A stretch of 64,000 bases of DNA from Bacteroidales bacterium (GCA_017548985.1 JAFYYW010000021.1:103015-167014); one strand, 5' to 3'. Positions 8,579-18,262 are shown, counted from the first letter of the stretch. Numbers and translations are program-made. Notes: generated by a model not told the origin, from the letters alone.

Positions 8579-10108
8579 ATGATAAAAAAGAGACTGATAA
8601 TGGCGGCCGCGCTGATGGGGATAGTCACCGTGGCGTCAGGGCAATACAGGACCGACTCTGTCCCTGTCGAGGCCCAGTCTGACACTTCCACGGTTGTCAT
8701 AACCTTGGATGACGCGTTGAAGATCGCCTTGAGTGAGAATGTGGCTGTCAAAGTGGCGGATAAGGAGATCGAGAGAAGCCAGTACGCCAAGAAAGGGACA
8801 TATTCATCCCTTTTCCCACAGGTGAGCGGCTCCGGTTCCTATCAGAGGACCATCAAGAAACAGATAATGTACATGGATTCCGACAGTGGAGATGATGAGG
8901 AAGGTGGCGGAAGCTTCGGAATGCTATCTTCATTAGCTCCTTATTTCGTCAGGATCAATGAATTGTCCGCCATGCAGGGGATGCCTTTGATCATTCCTGG
9001 GGAAAGTGAGGGATCCGATTCCAACAGCGGGTTCTCCGTTGGACGTTGGAACACATACAATTACGGCGTGTCCGCGACCCTGCCTTTGGTCAATGCCCAG
9101 CTTTGGGAGAGCCTGAGGATTTCCGGACAGGCTGTGGACCTTGCCGTGGAGAAAGCCCGCTCCTCCAGGCTTGATATGGTCACCCAGGTCAAACAGGCCT
9201 ACTATGCTGTCCTTCTCGCGAAGGAGGCCTTCTATGTCTACAAGGAAGTTTACGAGAACGCTGTGGAGAACTTTGTCCAGACCGAGAGGCGTTATAATGC
9301 GGAGAAAGCCTCTGAGTTGGAATATACCAGGGCCAAGTCTGTGGTGGCGGGAGCTATCCCTAATGTCTACAATGCGGAAAGCTCGGTTATGCTGGCTCTT
9401 TGGCAGCTGAAGGCTGTTATGGGAGTTGACCTTTCCAGGAATATCGATGTGGCGGGAGCCCTTGATGATTATTCCACCCAGATGTTCAGGGATATCCATG
9501 ACAATGATGACCCTTCCCTGGATTATAACACGACCCTGCGCCAGCTTGAGATCCAGGCGGACCAGCTGGCCTCTACCGTAAGGATGTACAAGGCGGCCTA
9601 CCTCCCGACCTTGTCGGCGGCGTTCTCCTACAGCATGATCGCCATGACCAACGACTTCAAGTTCAGCGAATATAAATGGTCACCTTATTCTTATGTCGGC
9701 CTGAGCCTTAACATCCCTATTTTCACCGGCTTCAAGCGTCATTACGATGTCCAGCAGACCAAGGTGCAAGCCGTGGAGCTTGACCTTCAGAGGATCGAGA
9801 CGGAGCGTCAGCTCAAGATAGCCATCCGCCAGTACCTCAACACTATGGAGACCAGTATGAACAGCTACAATGCCGCTACAGAGGCGGTAGGTCTGGCGAG
9901 GAAGGCATACGACATCGCCGCCAAGTCCTACAAGATCGGCAAGGGCACGATAACGGAAATGAATGATGCCCAGCTGACTTTGACTCAGGCGAGCCTCCAG
10001 CAGAGCCAGGCTGTGTATAACTTCATCGTGGCGAAGTCAAATCTCGAGAAGACACTCGGGTATGACTTTATCGATGATAACGGTCAGACCGATCTTGACA
10101 ATATGTGA
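8579..10108 (+). CDS. TolC-family outer membrane efflux protein
   Basis: 509 residues with a Sec signal peptide (MIKKRLIMAAALMGIVTVASG). The two repeated TolC/OEP coiled-coil halves are visible: the first includes LDDALKIALSENVAVKVADKEIERS (split across residues 40-65), the second ends with MNDAQLTLTQASLQQSQAVYNFIVAKSNLEKTLG, where NDAQLTL is typical. A Ser/Gly/Asp-rich insertion near residues 100-150 probably forms an extracellular loop. It would form the trimeric outer membrane channel for the adaptor and permease encoded immediately downstream (gaps of 24 and 11 nt). Length is slightly above the family norm. Confidence 0.93.
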   Translation: MIKKRLIMAAALMGIVTVASGQYRTDSVPVEAQSDTSTVVITLDDALKIALSENVAVKVADKEIERSQYAKKGTYSSLFPQVSGSGSYQRTIKKQIMYMDSDSGDDEEGGGSFGMLSSLAPYFVRINELSAMQGMPLIIPGESEGSDSNSGFSVGRWNTYNYGVSATLPLVNAQLWESLRISGQAVDLAVEKARSSRLDMVTQVKQAYYAVLLAKEAFYVYKEVYENAVENFVQTERRYNAEKASELEYTRAKSVVAGAIPNVYNAESSVMLALWQLKAVMGVDLSRNIDVAGALDDYSTQMFRDIHDNDDPSLDYNTTLRQLEIQADQLASTVRMYKAAYLPTLSAAFSYSMIAMTNDFKFSEYKWSPYSYVGLSLNIPIFTGFKRHYDVQQTKVQAVELDLQRIETERQLKIAIRQYLNTMETSMNSYNAATEAVGLARKAYDIAAKSYKIGKGTITEMNDAQLTLTQASLQQSQAVYNFIVAKSNLEKTLGYDFIDDNGQTDLDNM

Positions 10109-10132
10109 TGAGAATATAAAAAAAACGAGAAT

Positions 10133-11158
10133 ATGAAGAGAGTTTTCAAAACTATCGCGCTCGCCGGGGTGGCCGCTTTTCTGGTCGCTTGCGGAGGCAA
10201 GAAGACCGCGGCGGTCGAGCCTATGGATGAGGATAGGGCGACCTTGGTCTCCACCGCTGAGGCGGTGATTATGGAAGTTCCCCAGACAGAGATATATTCA
10301 TCGACTGTCGAGGCGTACGCCATCAATAATATCGCTCCTCAGACGGGCGGCAGGATCCAGAGCATAAGGGTCGATGTGGGCTCATTTGTGGGGAGGGGAC
10401 AGATCCTCGCCACCATGGACGCCGCCCAGCTCGACCAGACCAGGCTCAAGCTGGTCAACGATTCCACGGAACTGAGCAGACTCAAGAGCCTGTATGAGGA
10501 GGGTGGGGTCTCCAAGTCAGACTATGACGCGGTCGAGATGGCTTACAAAGTCAGCCGCCGCTCATATAACAATCTGGCTGAGAACACATATCTCCGTTCC
10601 CCTATCAGTGGGGTTGTGACCGCGAGGAACTACGACAAGGGAGACCTCTACAACGGTCAGCCCATATTCGTGGTCCAGCAGATAACACCCGTCAAACTCC
10701 GTGTGGGTGTCTCGGAATCCGACTATACCAAGGTGAAACTGGGCAACCAGGTGGAGATCACTGTGGACGCCCTTCCGGGCCAGACTTTCACCGGCAAGAT
10801 CAACAAGATTTATCCCACGATGGATGCCACCACCCACACCTTCGTCACCGAGATTCTCGTGCAGAACTCCGACAGGGCCCTGCGGCCGGGAATGTTCGCC
10901 AGGGTTAAGGTTGAGTTCGGTGTCAACAACAGCGTTGTCGTCCCCGAGGAGTCCGTGGTCAAGATGCAGGGCTCCGGGCAGAGGTGCGTGTATGTGCTCC
11001 AGCCGGACGGAACGGTGGAGAGCTCCCTGGTTAAGCTCGGCCGCCATATCGACGGTATGTACGAGATCCTCGAGGGGCTGTCTGAGGGCCAGGTCGTGAC
11101 CGTCAAGGGAAGCGCCAGTCTCAAAGACGGGAGCAAGGTCCAGATCGCTAACAACTAA
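10133..11158 (+). CDS. RND efflux periplasmic adaptor (membrane fusion protein), lipoprotein
   Basis: 341 residues. A lipobox (AAFLVACGG) makes it a lipoprotein; the residues after the cysteine are GGKK, without acidic surface-export signal, which fits anchoring inside the periplasm. The barrel-sandwich/lipoyl hairpin is seen as TGGRIQSIRVDVGSFVGRGQILATMD and LRSPISGVVTARNYDKGD (each shown only by key parts; residues about 65-170), followed by the beta-barrel (RPGMFARVKVEF near 258) and a membrane-proximal domain. The short coiled coil (about 100-130) is usual in Bacteroidota adaptors. It connects the TolC protein to the permease; second gene of the operon. Confidence 0.93.
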   Translation: MKRVFKTIALAGVAAFLVACGGKKTAAVEPMDEDRATLVSTAEAVIMEVPQTEIYSSTVEAYAINNIAPQTGGRIQSIRVDVGSFVGRGQILATMDAAQLDQTRLKLVNDSTELSRLKSLYEEGGVSKSDYDAVEMAYKVSRRSYNNLAENTYLRSPISGVVTARNYDKGDLYNGQPIFVVQQITPVKLRVGVSESDYTKVKLGNQVEITVDALPGQTFTGKINKIYPTMDATTHTFVTEILVQNSDRALRPGMFARVKVEFGVNNSVVVPEESVVKMQGSGQRCVYVLQPDGTVESSLVKLGRHIDGMYEILEGLSEGQVVTVKGSASLKDGSKVQIANN

Positions 11159-11169
11159 ACCCGCCGGAG

Positions 11170-14100
11170 ATGAGCCTGATCAGATCAGCGGTAAGCAAAC
11201 CGGTCACGACAGCCTTGGTGTTCACGGCTTTCGCGATATTCGGAATATATTCATTGATAAACACTTCGGTGGCTTTGTTCCCTGATTTCGACGCCAATGT
11301 GGTCTTGGTGATGTCGTCGTATCAGGGAGCCAGCGCGTCCGATGTGGAGAACAATCTCACCAAACTGCTTGAGAACACCCTCAACAGTGTAGCCAACCTT
11401 AAGAATCTGACCTCAAGGTCCAGGGAGAATGTCTCCATAATAATGCTTGAGTTCAAATACGGTACAGACATAGACGAGGCCAGTAACGACATCCGTGACA
11501 AGTTGGACTTGATCAACTCGTCCCTGCCGGACGGGGCCACCGTTCCTGTGCTGTTCAAGTTCGGTATGGACGATATGCCGGTCCTGATTCTCTCGGCGAC
11601 AGCCGACAAGAGCATGGACGGATTGGACAGGATTCTGGACGACAGGGTGGTCACGCCTCTCGGCCGAGTGACCGGAGTCGGAACAGTCTCTGTGGCGGGA
11701 GCGCCCGCGAGAGAGATCCACGTCTATTGTGATCCGGCCAAGCTTGAGGCCTATGGCTTAAGTGTGGCGGGAATATCCCAGACTATAGCCGCCGAGAACC
11801 GCAATGTCCCCTCCGGAAGCATCGACATTGGCTCCGAGTCTTTCTCCCTGCGTGTGGAGAAGGAGTTCAAGGATCCTTCCGAACTGCTGGACATCGTCGT
11901 CAGTTACCGTAACGGGCAGGTCGTTTACCTGCGCGATGTGGCCAGGGTGGAGGACGGTCTTGAAGAGAAGTCCCAGATATCCTACACCAACGGTAGGCGT
12001 TCGGCCATGATAGCCATCCAGAAGCAGTCTGGAGCCAACACGGTCAATGTCGTCAAAGCCGCCAAGCAGAGGATCGCGGAGATCGCGCCGACCCTTCCCT
12101 CTGATATCCAGATCACCGAGGTCGTGGACAATTCCTCGGAGATTCTGAACACCATCGACTCCCTGAAGGAGACCATCATAATAACCTTGCTGGTGGTCAT
12201 GCTTGTGGTGTTCGTGTTCCTGGGGCGCTGGAGGGCCACTTTCATAATCGTGTTGTCCATCCCTATCGCCCTGCTCGGATCCCTGGTGTATCTGTTCGCG
12301 ACCGGGAACACGCTGAATATCATTTCGATGTCGGCCCTTTCCATAGCGATCGGTATGGTGGTGGACGACGCCATAGTTGTGTTGGAGAATATCTCGACCC
12401 ACCTCGAGAGGGGAGAGAAACCCAAAGAGGCGGCTGTCCACGCCACATCGGAGGTGGGTATCTCCGTCATCGCTTCGACACTCACGATGCTATGCGTGTT
12501 CATTCCCCTGACTATGGTCTCCGGTATGGCCGGAATCCTGTTCAAGCAGCTTGGATGGATCGTGAGCATCATCATGATCATCTCCACCACAGCGGCTTTG
12601 ACCCTGGTGCCGATGCTTTGTTCCCGCTTCCTCAAGAGCGGCCCCAAGACAGGCAAACTCCACAGGGCCATATTCGATCCTATCGAGAAGTTCCTAGCAT
12701 GGCTGTCTGACGCTTATTCCAGACTTATAGCCTGGGCGGTATCCCACAGGGGAGTGGTCGTGGCTTTGGCTTTGGCGGTGTTCGTGGGCGTTCTCGCCTT
12801 GCTCGCCCCTGGTCTCCAGACAGAGTTCTTCCCTACCATGGATGAGGGACGACTCTCTGTCTCCATCGAGTTGCCGGTCGGTACCGAGCAGTCCGTGACA
12901 GGTGAGTTCGCCAGGAATTTCGCTGACAGAATGGAGAGGGAAATACCTGAGATTCAGGTCCTTCAGTATCGTTTCGGACAGGCCAGCTCGGAAAACATCA
13001 TAGGTAGCATGCAGAATAACGGCTCCTATGTGATCTCGATGAATGTGAATATCGGGTCGATGGAGAAACGAGAGCGCTCATCAACTGAGATTGCCGACAT
13101 AATACGCCGGGATCTCGCGGAGTATCCGGAGGTTAAGAAAGCCACCGTGTCCGAGGGTATGGGTGGTGTTGGCGGAGCCTCGTCAGTCCAACTCGAGATT
13201 TATGGCTATGATTTCGATGAGACCGAGCGTATCGCCAAGGAGGTCCAGGCCAAGATGATGGAGGATCCCGCTTTCACCCAGGTCGTCCTCAGCCGTGATG
13301 ACTACACTCCCGAATACCAGGTCGATTTCGACCGTGAGAAGCTCGCCCTGAACGGCCTTAACTCCACCACGGCCGCGGCCGCTTTCAGCGCCGCGATGAG
13401 CGGTTCGGTGAACTCTTTCTATCGTGAGGAGGGAGACGAGTACAACATCCGCGTTATCTACGACAAGCGTTTCCGCACAAGTGTTGAGGATATTCAAAAC
13501 ATATTGATATACACTCCTTTAGGCGGTGCTGTAAGAGTTAAGGATCTGGGACGGGTGGTTGAGGCCAAGGTTCCTCCTACCATCGAGAGGAAGAACCGTG
13601 AGAGATACATTTCCGTCACGGGTATCGTGGCCAAGGGCAAGGCTTTGAGCGAGGCTGTGGATGCCACCAACAGGATTCTCAAGGCAACTGACATCCCGAA
13701 CAACATTTCCACCGAGATTTCCGGAGATTATGAGGACCAGCAGAACATGTTCAAGGATCTGCTCATCCTGATCGTGCTGATCGTCCTCCTGGTCTATATG
13801 GTCATGGCCTCCCAGTTCGAGTCGTTCATGAGCCCTCTCGTGATCATGTTCTCCGTGCCGTTCGCCTTTATAGGAGTTATTATGGGCCTCCGATTCACCG
13901 GGACTCACCTCGGGGTGATGGCGATGATCGGTATCATAATCCTTCTCGGTATAGTTGTCAAGAATGGTATTGTTCTTATCGACTACACTATTCTCATGAG
14001 AGAGAGGGGAATGAGCATCGTGAACGCGTCGGTAACGGCCGCGCGAAGCCGTCTGCGCCCCATCCTTATGACCACCCTTACCACTGTGTTGGGTATGGTT

Positions 14101-14277
14101 CCTATGGCCGTTGGCCGGGGAGAGGGATCCGAGATGTGGAGATGCCTTGGTATGACGGTGTGTTGGGGATTGTCGTTCTCGACCCTGATCACGCTGGTGT
14201 TGATTCCCACACTTTATTGCATATTCGCCTCCATGCAGGAGAGGCGCCGCGCGAAAAAAGCGGCGTCAGCGGCTTGA
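11170..14277 (+). CDS. RND efflux permease (AcrB/HAE1 family)
   Basis: 1035 residues, normal for the family. Twelve membrane segments in two halves surround two large periplasmic loops. Visible landmarks: N-terminal TM1 followed by SVALFPDFDANVV; TM2-TM4 with the proton-relay segment SIAIGMVVDDAIVVLENI (about 390-410), containing the paired aspartates; a second half beginning after LQTEFFPTMDEGRLSVSIELP (about 545-565); and the C-terminal GIVVKNGIVLIDY (about 930-942) and RLRPILMTTLTTVLGMVP motifs. It uses the proton gradient to drive export of hydrophobic or amphiphilic compounds; the substrate cannot be read from sequence. Third gene of the operon. Confidence 0.95.
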   Translation: MSLIRSAVSKPVTTALVFTAFAIFGIYSLINTSVALFPDFDANVVLVMSSYQGASASDVENNLTKLLENTLNSVANLKNLTSRSRENVSIIMLEFKYGTDIDEASNDIRDKLDLINSSLPDGATVPVLFKFGMDDMPVLILSATADKSMDGLDRILDDRVVTPLGRVTGVGTVSVAGAPAREIHVYCDPAKLEAYGLSVAGISQTIAAENRNVPSGSIDIGSESFSLRVEKEFKDPSELLDIVVSYRNGQVVYLRDVARVEDGLEEKSQISYTNGRRSAMIAIQKQSGANTVNVVKAAKQRIAEIAPTLPSDIQITEVVDNSSEILNTIDSLKETIIITLLVVMLVVFVFLGRWRATFIIVLSIPIALLGSLVYLFATGNTLNIISMSALSIAIGMVVDDAIVVLENISTHLERGEKPKEAAVHATSEVGISVIASTLTMLCVFIPLTMVSGMAGILFKQLGWIVSIIMIISTTAALTLVPMLCSRFLKSGPKTGKLHRAIFDPIEKFLAWLSDAYSRLIAWAVSHRGVVVALALAVFVGVLALLAPGLQTEFFPTMDEGRLSVSIELPVGTEQSVTGEFARNFADRMEREIPEIQVLQYRFGQASSENIIGSMQNNGSYVISMNVNIGSMEKRERSSTEIADIIRRDLAEYPEVKKATVSEGMGGVGGASSVQLEIYGYDFDETERIAKEVQAKMMEDPAFTQVVLSRDDYTPEYQVDFDREKLALNGLNSTTAAAAFSAAMSGSVNSFYREEGDEYNIRVIYDKRFRTSVEDIQNILIYTPLGGAVRVKDLGRVVEAKVPPTIERKNRERYISVTGIVAKGKALSEAVDATNRILKATDIPNNISTEISGDYEDQQNMFKDLLILIVLIVLLVYMVMASQFESFMSPLVIMFSVPFAFIGVIMGLRFTGTHLGVMAMIGIIILLGIVVKNGIVLIDYTILMRERGMSIVNASVTAARSRLRPILMTTLTTVLGMVPMAVGRGEGSEMWRCLGMTVCWGLSFSTLITLVLIPTLYCIFASMQERRRAKKAASAA

Positions 14278-14302
14278 TGAGTTTATTATTCAATTCAATA
14301 AT

Positions 14303-14599
14303 ATGAAAGCGATATTCATAGCATATAACCAGGCCTATGGCGAGGAGATTGTTGAGCTCCTCGACGAGAAAGGGCAGAGGGGTTTCACCCAGTGGATGGA
14401 CATCCAAGGCAGGGGAGGCGAGGAAGGAGAGCCTCATTATGGCAATCATGCCTGGCCCACCCAGAATTACGCCATCTTGACTATGGTAAAAGATGACGCC
14501 AAGGCTTCGGAACTGCTTGAAGCCTTGAAGGATAAGGATGCGAAGTATCCGGATTTGGGCCTTAGGGCATTTTGTTGGACTGTCGACAAGATGGTTTAG
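14303..14599 (+). CDS. PG0541-type transporter-associated small protein
   Basis: 98-residue cytoplasmic protein without signal or membrane segment. It has the ferredoxin-like/P-II-like pattern of the PG0541 family (MKAIFIAYNQAYGEEIVELL at the start, then a GFTQW strand and NYAILTMV), which is repeatedly found directly after RND efflux permease genes in Bacteroidales. Here it follows the permease by 25 nt and closes the operon. The function is not known; a sensor or regulator of the pump has been suggested only by context. The next gene, trxA, has its own promoter. Confidence 0.75.
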   Translation: MKAIFIAYNQAYGEEIVELLDEKGQRGFTQWMDIQGRGGEEGEPHYGNHAWPTQNYAILTMVKDDAKASELLEALKDKDAKYPDLGLRAFCWTVDKMV

Positions 14600-14603
14600 T
14601 GAT

Positions 14604-14634
14604 TTTGCTTGAAACAATGATTTTTTTAAATTTG
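14604..14634 (+). promoter_or_regulatory. Bacteroidota promoter TTTG-N19-TAAATTTG for trxA
   Basis: TTTG at 14604-14607 and TAAATTTG at 14627-14634 with exactly 19 nt between them, starting just after the upstream stop codon. The trxA ATG is 27 nt downstream of the -7 box. Confidence 0.8.
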
Positions 14635-14660
14635 TATTCTGAACTTTAATCAAGAATAAA

Positions 14661-14975
14661 ATGGAAATTACTGCCACTAATGAGAATTTCGCGGGAATCA
14701 TTTCCGCCAATAAGGTTGTTCTTGTCGATTTCTGGGCCACTTGGTGCGGTCCTTGCCGCATGCTCGGCCCCACAATTGAGGTCGTCGCGGGAGAATATGA
14801 CGGGAAAGCCGCCGTCGTGAAGTGCAATGTCGATGACTGTGAGGATATCGCCGTCCAGTATGGTATCAGGAATATCCCGACTCTCATCTTTTTCAAGGAT
14901 GGACAAGCTGTCGACAGACTTGTAGGTAACGTCCCTAAGGCCGAGATCACGGCGAAGCTTGATGCTCTTCTTTAG
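14661..14975 (+). CDS. trxA: Thioredoxin
   Basis: 104 residues, the size of a stand-alone cytoplasmic thioredoxin. The redox centre FWATWCGPCRM (WCGPC at about 28-32) is canonical and the cis-proline loop RNIPTLIFF lies near 74-82. It reduces protein disulfides and serves as electron donor for enzymes such as methionine sulfoxide reductase, one of which (MsrA fusion at 53031) is in this window. Its own strong promoter precedes it. Confidence 0.96.
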   Translation: MEITATNENFAGIISANKVVLVDFWATWCGPCRMLGPTIEVVAGEYDGKAAVVKCNVDDCEDIAVQYGIRNIPTLIFFKDGQAVDRLVGNVPKAEITAKLDALL

Positions 14976-15004
14976 TATTTGACAATCAAATTATTACAAT
15001 AGAT

Positions 15005-15631
15005 ATGAAGAGAATGTTTATTGTGGCTGCCATAGCCACCCTCGCTTTCAGCGTTGGCGCCGCTGCCCAACGTTTTGACTATACCAGGTTCGGTATCACT
15101 GGTGGTGTGACTTCTTCTTCCAGTAAGGTGAAGAATGTCGATTCCAAGTCAATCTCCCTGTACCACGCCGGTCTCGCTTTGGAGATTCCTCTCGGAGGCG
15201 GCTTCGCCATTCAGCCTGAGGCCCTTTACCAGGTCAAGGGAATGTCTCTCAACAACTGGGGTGATTCCACGACTGGTGAGATAGGCAAGTCTTTCGAGAC
15301 AAAGGTCGGCTTTGTGGAGATTCCCGTGCAGATCCAGTGGGGACCGGACCTCGTCGCTTTCCGCCCCTATGGTTTCATCGAGCCTTTCATCGGCTACCAG
15401 ATCTCATCTGGCGGTGACCAGACCTTGAAATCCGAGCTTCAGAAAGTAGAGTATGGAATGAGCCTCGGCGCCGGTATCGACATCTGGAGTCTCCAGGTCT
15501 CGGCCAAGTATTTCTGGAACTTCGGTAATGTTTACAAGGGAAGCATCAAAGAGACCGGAAACACTATCGCCGGACTTAAAGATGGCAACACCTTCAATGG
15601 CTTCGCCATTTCCGTCGCCATTTTCTTCTAA
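15005..15631 (+). CDS. PorT-like outer membrane beta-barrel protein
   Basis: 208 residues with a Sec signal peptide ending around AAAQ. Alternating strands such as RFGITGGVT, YHAGLALEIPLGGGFAIQPEALYQVKG and the C-terminal FNGFAISVAIFF, which ends in Phe, are those of small 8-stranded barrels of the OMP_b-brl_2/PorT group common in Bacteroidota. The precise function is unknown. It overlaps the next start codon by one base (TAATG). Confidence 0.8.
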   Translation: MKRMFIVAAIATLAFSVGAAAQRFDYTRFGITGGVTSSSSKVKNVDSKSISLYHAGLALEIPLGGGFAIQPEALYQVKGMSLNNWGDSTTGEIGKSFETKVGFVEIPVQIQWGPDLVAFRPYGFIEPFIGYQISSGGDQTLKSELQKVEYGMSLGAGIDIWSLQVSAKYFWNFGNVYKGSIKETGNTIAGLKDGNTFNGFAISVAIFF

Positions 15632-16179
15632 TGGGAAGTGAGAAGGTTCCGGAGCGGAAGATAGTTTTCTTCTGCTCAGCTAGTTTCGATATAGACGATA
15701 AATACAATCAAGCTGCGCGGGAAGCGACCCGCGCGGCTTGTTCGCTTGGATATACAGTGGTTTCCGGCGGGACGGTCAAAGGCACGATGGGGGTTCTCGC
15801 TGATGAGGTCGTCAAATGTGGCGGGCGTCATGTGGGTATCATTCCCCGTTTTATGAATGATGTCGTCTATCCGTCCCTTGACGAGACTGTATGGACTGAC
15901 ACGATGGCTGAGCGTAAGGAATTGATGAGGGAGGGGACTTGCGTCGCGGTGGCCTTGCCAGGCGGGATAGGCACTCTTGATGAGTTGATAGAGACATTGA
16001 CTCTCGCGAAACTCGACCTTTACAAAGGCAAAGTCATAGCCCTGGATATCGACGGATTCTACGAGCCTTTGAAGACCCTTCTCGATCATTATGTCGCGAC
16101 AGGTATGCTGGACATCCGTTCGAGAGGGCTTATCGCTTTCCCGAGAACTATTGAAGAGTTCACCGGACTTCTCAGATAG
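15631..16179 (+). CDS. LOG family protein (nucleoside 5'-monophosphate phosphoribohydrolase type)
   Basis: 182 residues. The Rossmann-type LOG signature PGGIGTLDE (about 110-118) and the arginine-containing segment preceding it (MAERKELM) match TIGR00730/lysine decarboxylase-like proteins, which hydrolyse cytokinin riboside monophosphates or other nucleotides to base and ribose-5-phosphate. The natural bacterial substrate is unclear; PpnN-like AMP or GMP cleavage is one possibility. The ATG overlaps the upstream stop codon, implying translational coupling with the barrel gene; the polyprenyl synthase follows 3 nt later. Confidence 0.85.
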   Translation: MGSEKVPERKIVFFCSASFDIDDKYNQAAREATRAACSLGYTVVSGGTVKGTMGVLADEVVKCGGRHVGIIPRFMNDVVYPSLDETVWTDTMAERKELMREGTCVAVALPGGIGTLDELIETLTLAKLDLYKGKVIALDIDGFYEPLKTLLDHYVATGMLDIRSRGLIAFPRTIEEFTGLLR

Positions 16180-16182
16180 ATT

Positions 16183-17163
16183 ATGCTTGACCGGATAAAG
16201 ACACTTCTCGGACAGGACTGGACAGCGACCCAGGACATGATCCGTTATTCCCTCAAAAGTGATATAGAGCTTCTGGACGCGACCAATTCGGCTATTCTCT
16301 CCACCGGAGGGAAGCAGTTGAGGCCGATTTTGTCCCTACTCGTCGCCCGTGCCTGTTCCGGGGGCAGCGCCTCTGAGGACAGCATCCGTTTCGCCGCCGC
16401 GTCGGAGCTCCTCCACAACGCCACCCTCCTCCACGATGACGTGGCGGACAATAGCGCGGAGCGTCGGGGTGTGCCGACTGTCATGTCTCTGCTCGGAGGT
16501 CCGGCGTCTGTGCTTATCGGGGATTTCTGGCTTGTGAGGGCAATGGAGATCATCCTGTCCTCCGAGACCCGGGGGACGAGGGCGATCCGGATATTCGCCA
16601 AGACTCTCAGTGATCTGGCTGAAGGGGAGATGCTCCAGCTCCAGAAGGCGGAAAGTTGCGACACTACCGAGGAGGACTATTTCCGGATAATCTACAATAA
16701 GACAGCCTCCCTTTTCGAGGCGGCAGGAGTCACGGCCGCACTCTCCGTTGATGTCCCGGAAGATGTGGTTGAGTCGGTGAGGGAGTACTGCGTTTGTCTC
16801 GGAATAGCGTTCCAGATCAGGGATGACATGCTGGACTACTCTGACGGTGAAGGGCTTGGAAAGCCTGTGGGAGCTGATCTGGACGAGCGGAAGATAACCC
16901 TTCCACTTCTCGGAGCCTTGCGGTCAGTAGGCGATGATGAGGCGTCCAGGATCCGTTCACTGGTGAAAGATATTCCGGAGCATCCTGAGTATAAGTCTGA
17001 GATACGCGGTTTGGTATTCGGAAATGGAGGGAATGAATATGCCACTTCACGCCTTGTCGAATTCACTGGGAAAGCCATCAAAGCTATTGAAAAGCTTCCG
17101 GATTCTGAGGAAAAAGAGTATCTTGTGAAAATCGCGCGTTTCACCGCGGACAGGAACAAATGA
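16183..17163 (+). CDS. All-trans polyprenyl diphosphate synthase
   Basis: 326 residues. Both aspartate-rich motifs are visible: LLHDDVADNSAERRG (first, about 82-96) and FQIRDDMLDYSD (second, about 210-221), which bind magnesium and the allylic and isopentenyl diphosphates. The GGKQLRP block at about 46-52 is the substrate-binding motif. Family members of this type make C35-C45 chains, likely the menaquinone side chain in Bacteroidota. The product length cannot be fixed from sequence. Its last bases overlap the start of holB (17160). Confidence 0.93.
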   Translation: MLDRIKTLLGQDWTATQDMIRYSLKSDIELLDATNSAILSTGGKQLRPILSLLVARACSGGSASEDSIRFAAASELLHNATLLHDDVADNSAERRGVPTVMSLLGGPASVLIGDFWLVRAMEIILSSETRGTRAIRIFAKTLSDLAEGEMLQLQKAESCDTTEEDYFRIIYNKTASLFEAAGVTAALSVDVPEDVVESVREYCVCLGIAFQIRDDMLDYSDGEGLGKPVGADLDERKITLPLLGALRSVGDDEASRIRSLVKDIPEHPEYKSEIRGLVFGNGGNEYATSRLVEFTGKAIKAIEKLPDSEEKEYLVKIARFTADRNK

Positions 17164-18254
17164 CACTTGGAGATATCATAGGCAACCGAGACGCTGTCAA
17201 GGCTTTGGGAGGGATGATCCGTGAGGGTCGGATCCCTCATGCCATGATGCTTTACGAGAATGACGGATGCGGGGCTATGGCCATCGCACTGGCTTTCTTG
17301 AGCGAGTTGTTCTCCAGCGAGCATAAGGTTTCCGGCTTGATACATCCGGATGTCCATTATGTCTATCCTGTCGCCACCGGATCGAAGGTGTCTGAGAAAG
17401 TCGACAAGCTCCGGGCTGAGTTGTTCCTGGGCTATTGGAGAGACTTGATGAAGTCCAACCCATATTCGCTTGAGAGTGAGATTAATGACGCTTTCGGGAT
17501 CGAGGGGAAGCAGACTGTCATTAACAACGCTGAAGCCAAGGAGGTCCTTGAGACAATTTACCTGACACCGGTGGAGGGTGGCTGGAAGGCTGTGGTCGTT
17601 TATCTCCCTGAGAAGATGAACACCACGGCGGCTAACCGTCTGTTGAAGGCGGTTGAGGAACCTCCGGAGAAAACGGTTTTCCTTATGATCACCCATTCTC
17701 CCGAGAAAGTCCTGCAAACCATCACCTCCAGATGCCAGGCGTTGAGAATTCTTCCGGAGACTAAGGATGAGATTGTGGAGATACTTGTCTCGCGTTTCGG
17801 AAAGGATGAGGCTGAAGCCGCTTCAGCCGCCCAGATAGCGGGCGGAAGCGTGGGTGAGGCACTCCATTACCTTTCCGGCAAAGAAGATTTCGAGGGGCAG
17901 ATGGAGATCTTTTCCGGGTTGATGGAAGCTATTGATTCAAAGGATCTTATTACCGCGCTTTCGTATGGCGACGCTTTGGCCGGATTGGGGTCGCGGGAAA
18001 AACAGAAAGCTTTTTGTAAATTCGCGTCGGAGAACCTCCGTAAGATATTCCTGATCCAGCAGAAATTGCCTGGGATCGCGGGCCTGTCCTCGGATGAGGA
18101 AGAATCCCTGACCGGGATCGCCTCAAAGTGCAAGAAGAGTTTCCCCAGGCAGGCGCTTTCCTGCCTTGACCGGGCCAAACTGCTGATAGACAGGAACGTC
18201 TCGCAGAAGATACTTTTCTGTGAACTAGTCGGGAGGTTGTATTCATTATATTGA
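17160..18254 (+). CDS. holB: DNA polymerase III delta' subunit (clamp-loader)
   Basis: 364 residues of the clamp-loader AAA+ family. Where active loaders have a Walker A GxxGxGKT, this protein has the degenerate ENDGCGAMA (about 32-40), as expected for the non-ATPase delta' subunit. The SRCQALRI motif (about 187) that supplies the arginine finger to the neighbouring subunit is intact. The N-terminal IIGNRDAVKALGGMIREGRIPHAMM is the usual delta'/tau opening. It sits in a tight operon, overlapping the polyprenyl synthase by 4 nt, and the ricT ATG is 8 nt after its stop. Confidence 0.88.
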   Translation: MTLGDIIGNRDAVKALGGMIREGRIPHAMMLYENDGCGAMAIALAFLSELFSSEHKVSGLIHPDVHYVYPVATGSKVSEKVDKLRAELFLGYWRDLMKSNPYSLESEINDAFGIEGKQTVINNAEAKEVLETIYLTPVEGGWKAVVVYLPEKMNTTAANRLLKAVEEPPEKTVFLMITHSPEKVLQTITSRCQALRILPETKDEIVEILVSRFGKDEAEAASAAQIAGGSVGEALHYLSGKEDFEGQMEIFSGLMEAIDSKDLITALSYGDALAGLGSREKQKAFCKFASENLRKIFLIQQKLPGIAGLSSDEEESLTGIASKCKKSFPRQALSCLDRAKLLIDRNVSQKILFCELVGRLYSLY

Positions 18255-18262
18255 CGACCACG

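Noticed and set aside
17250..17290. Degenerate P-loop in holB as a sign of a pseudogene
   Set aside because: Delta' subunits normally lack a working Walker A; the SRC motif and full length indicate an intact gene.
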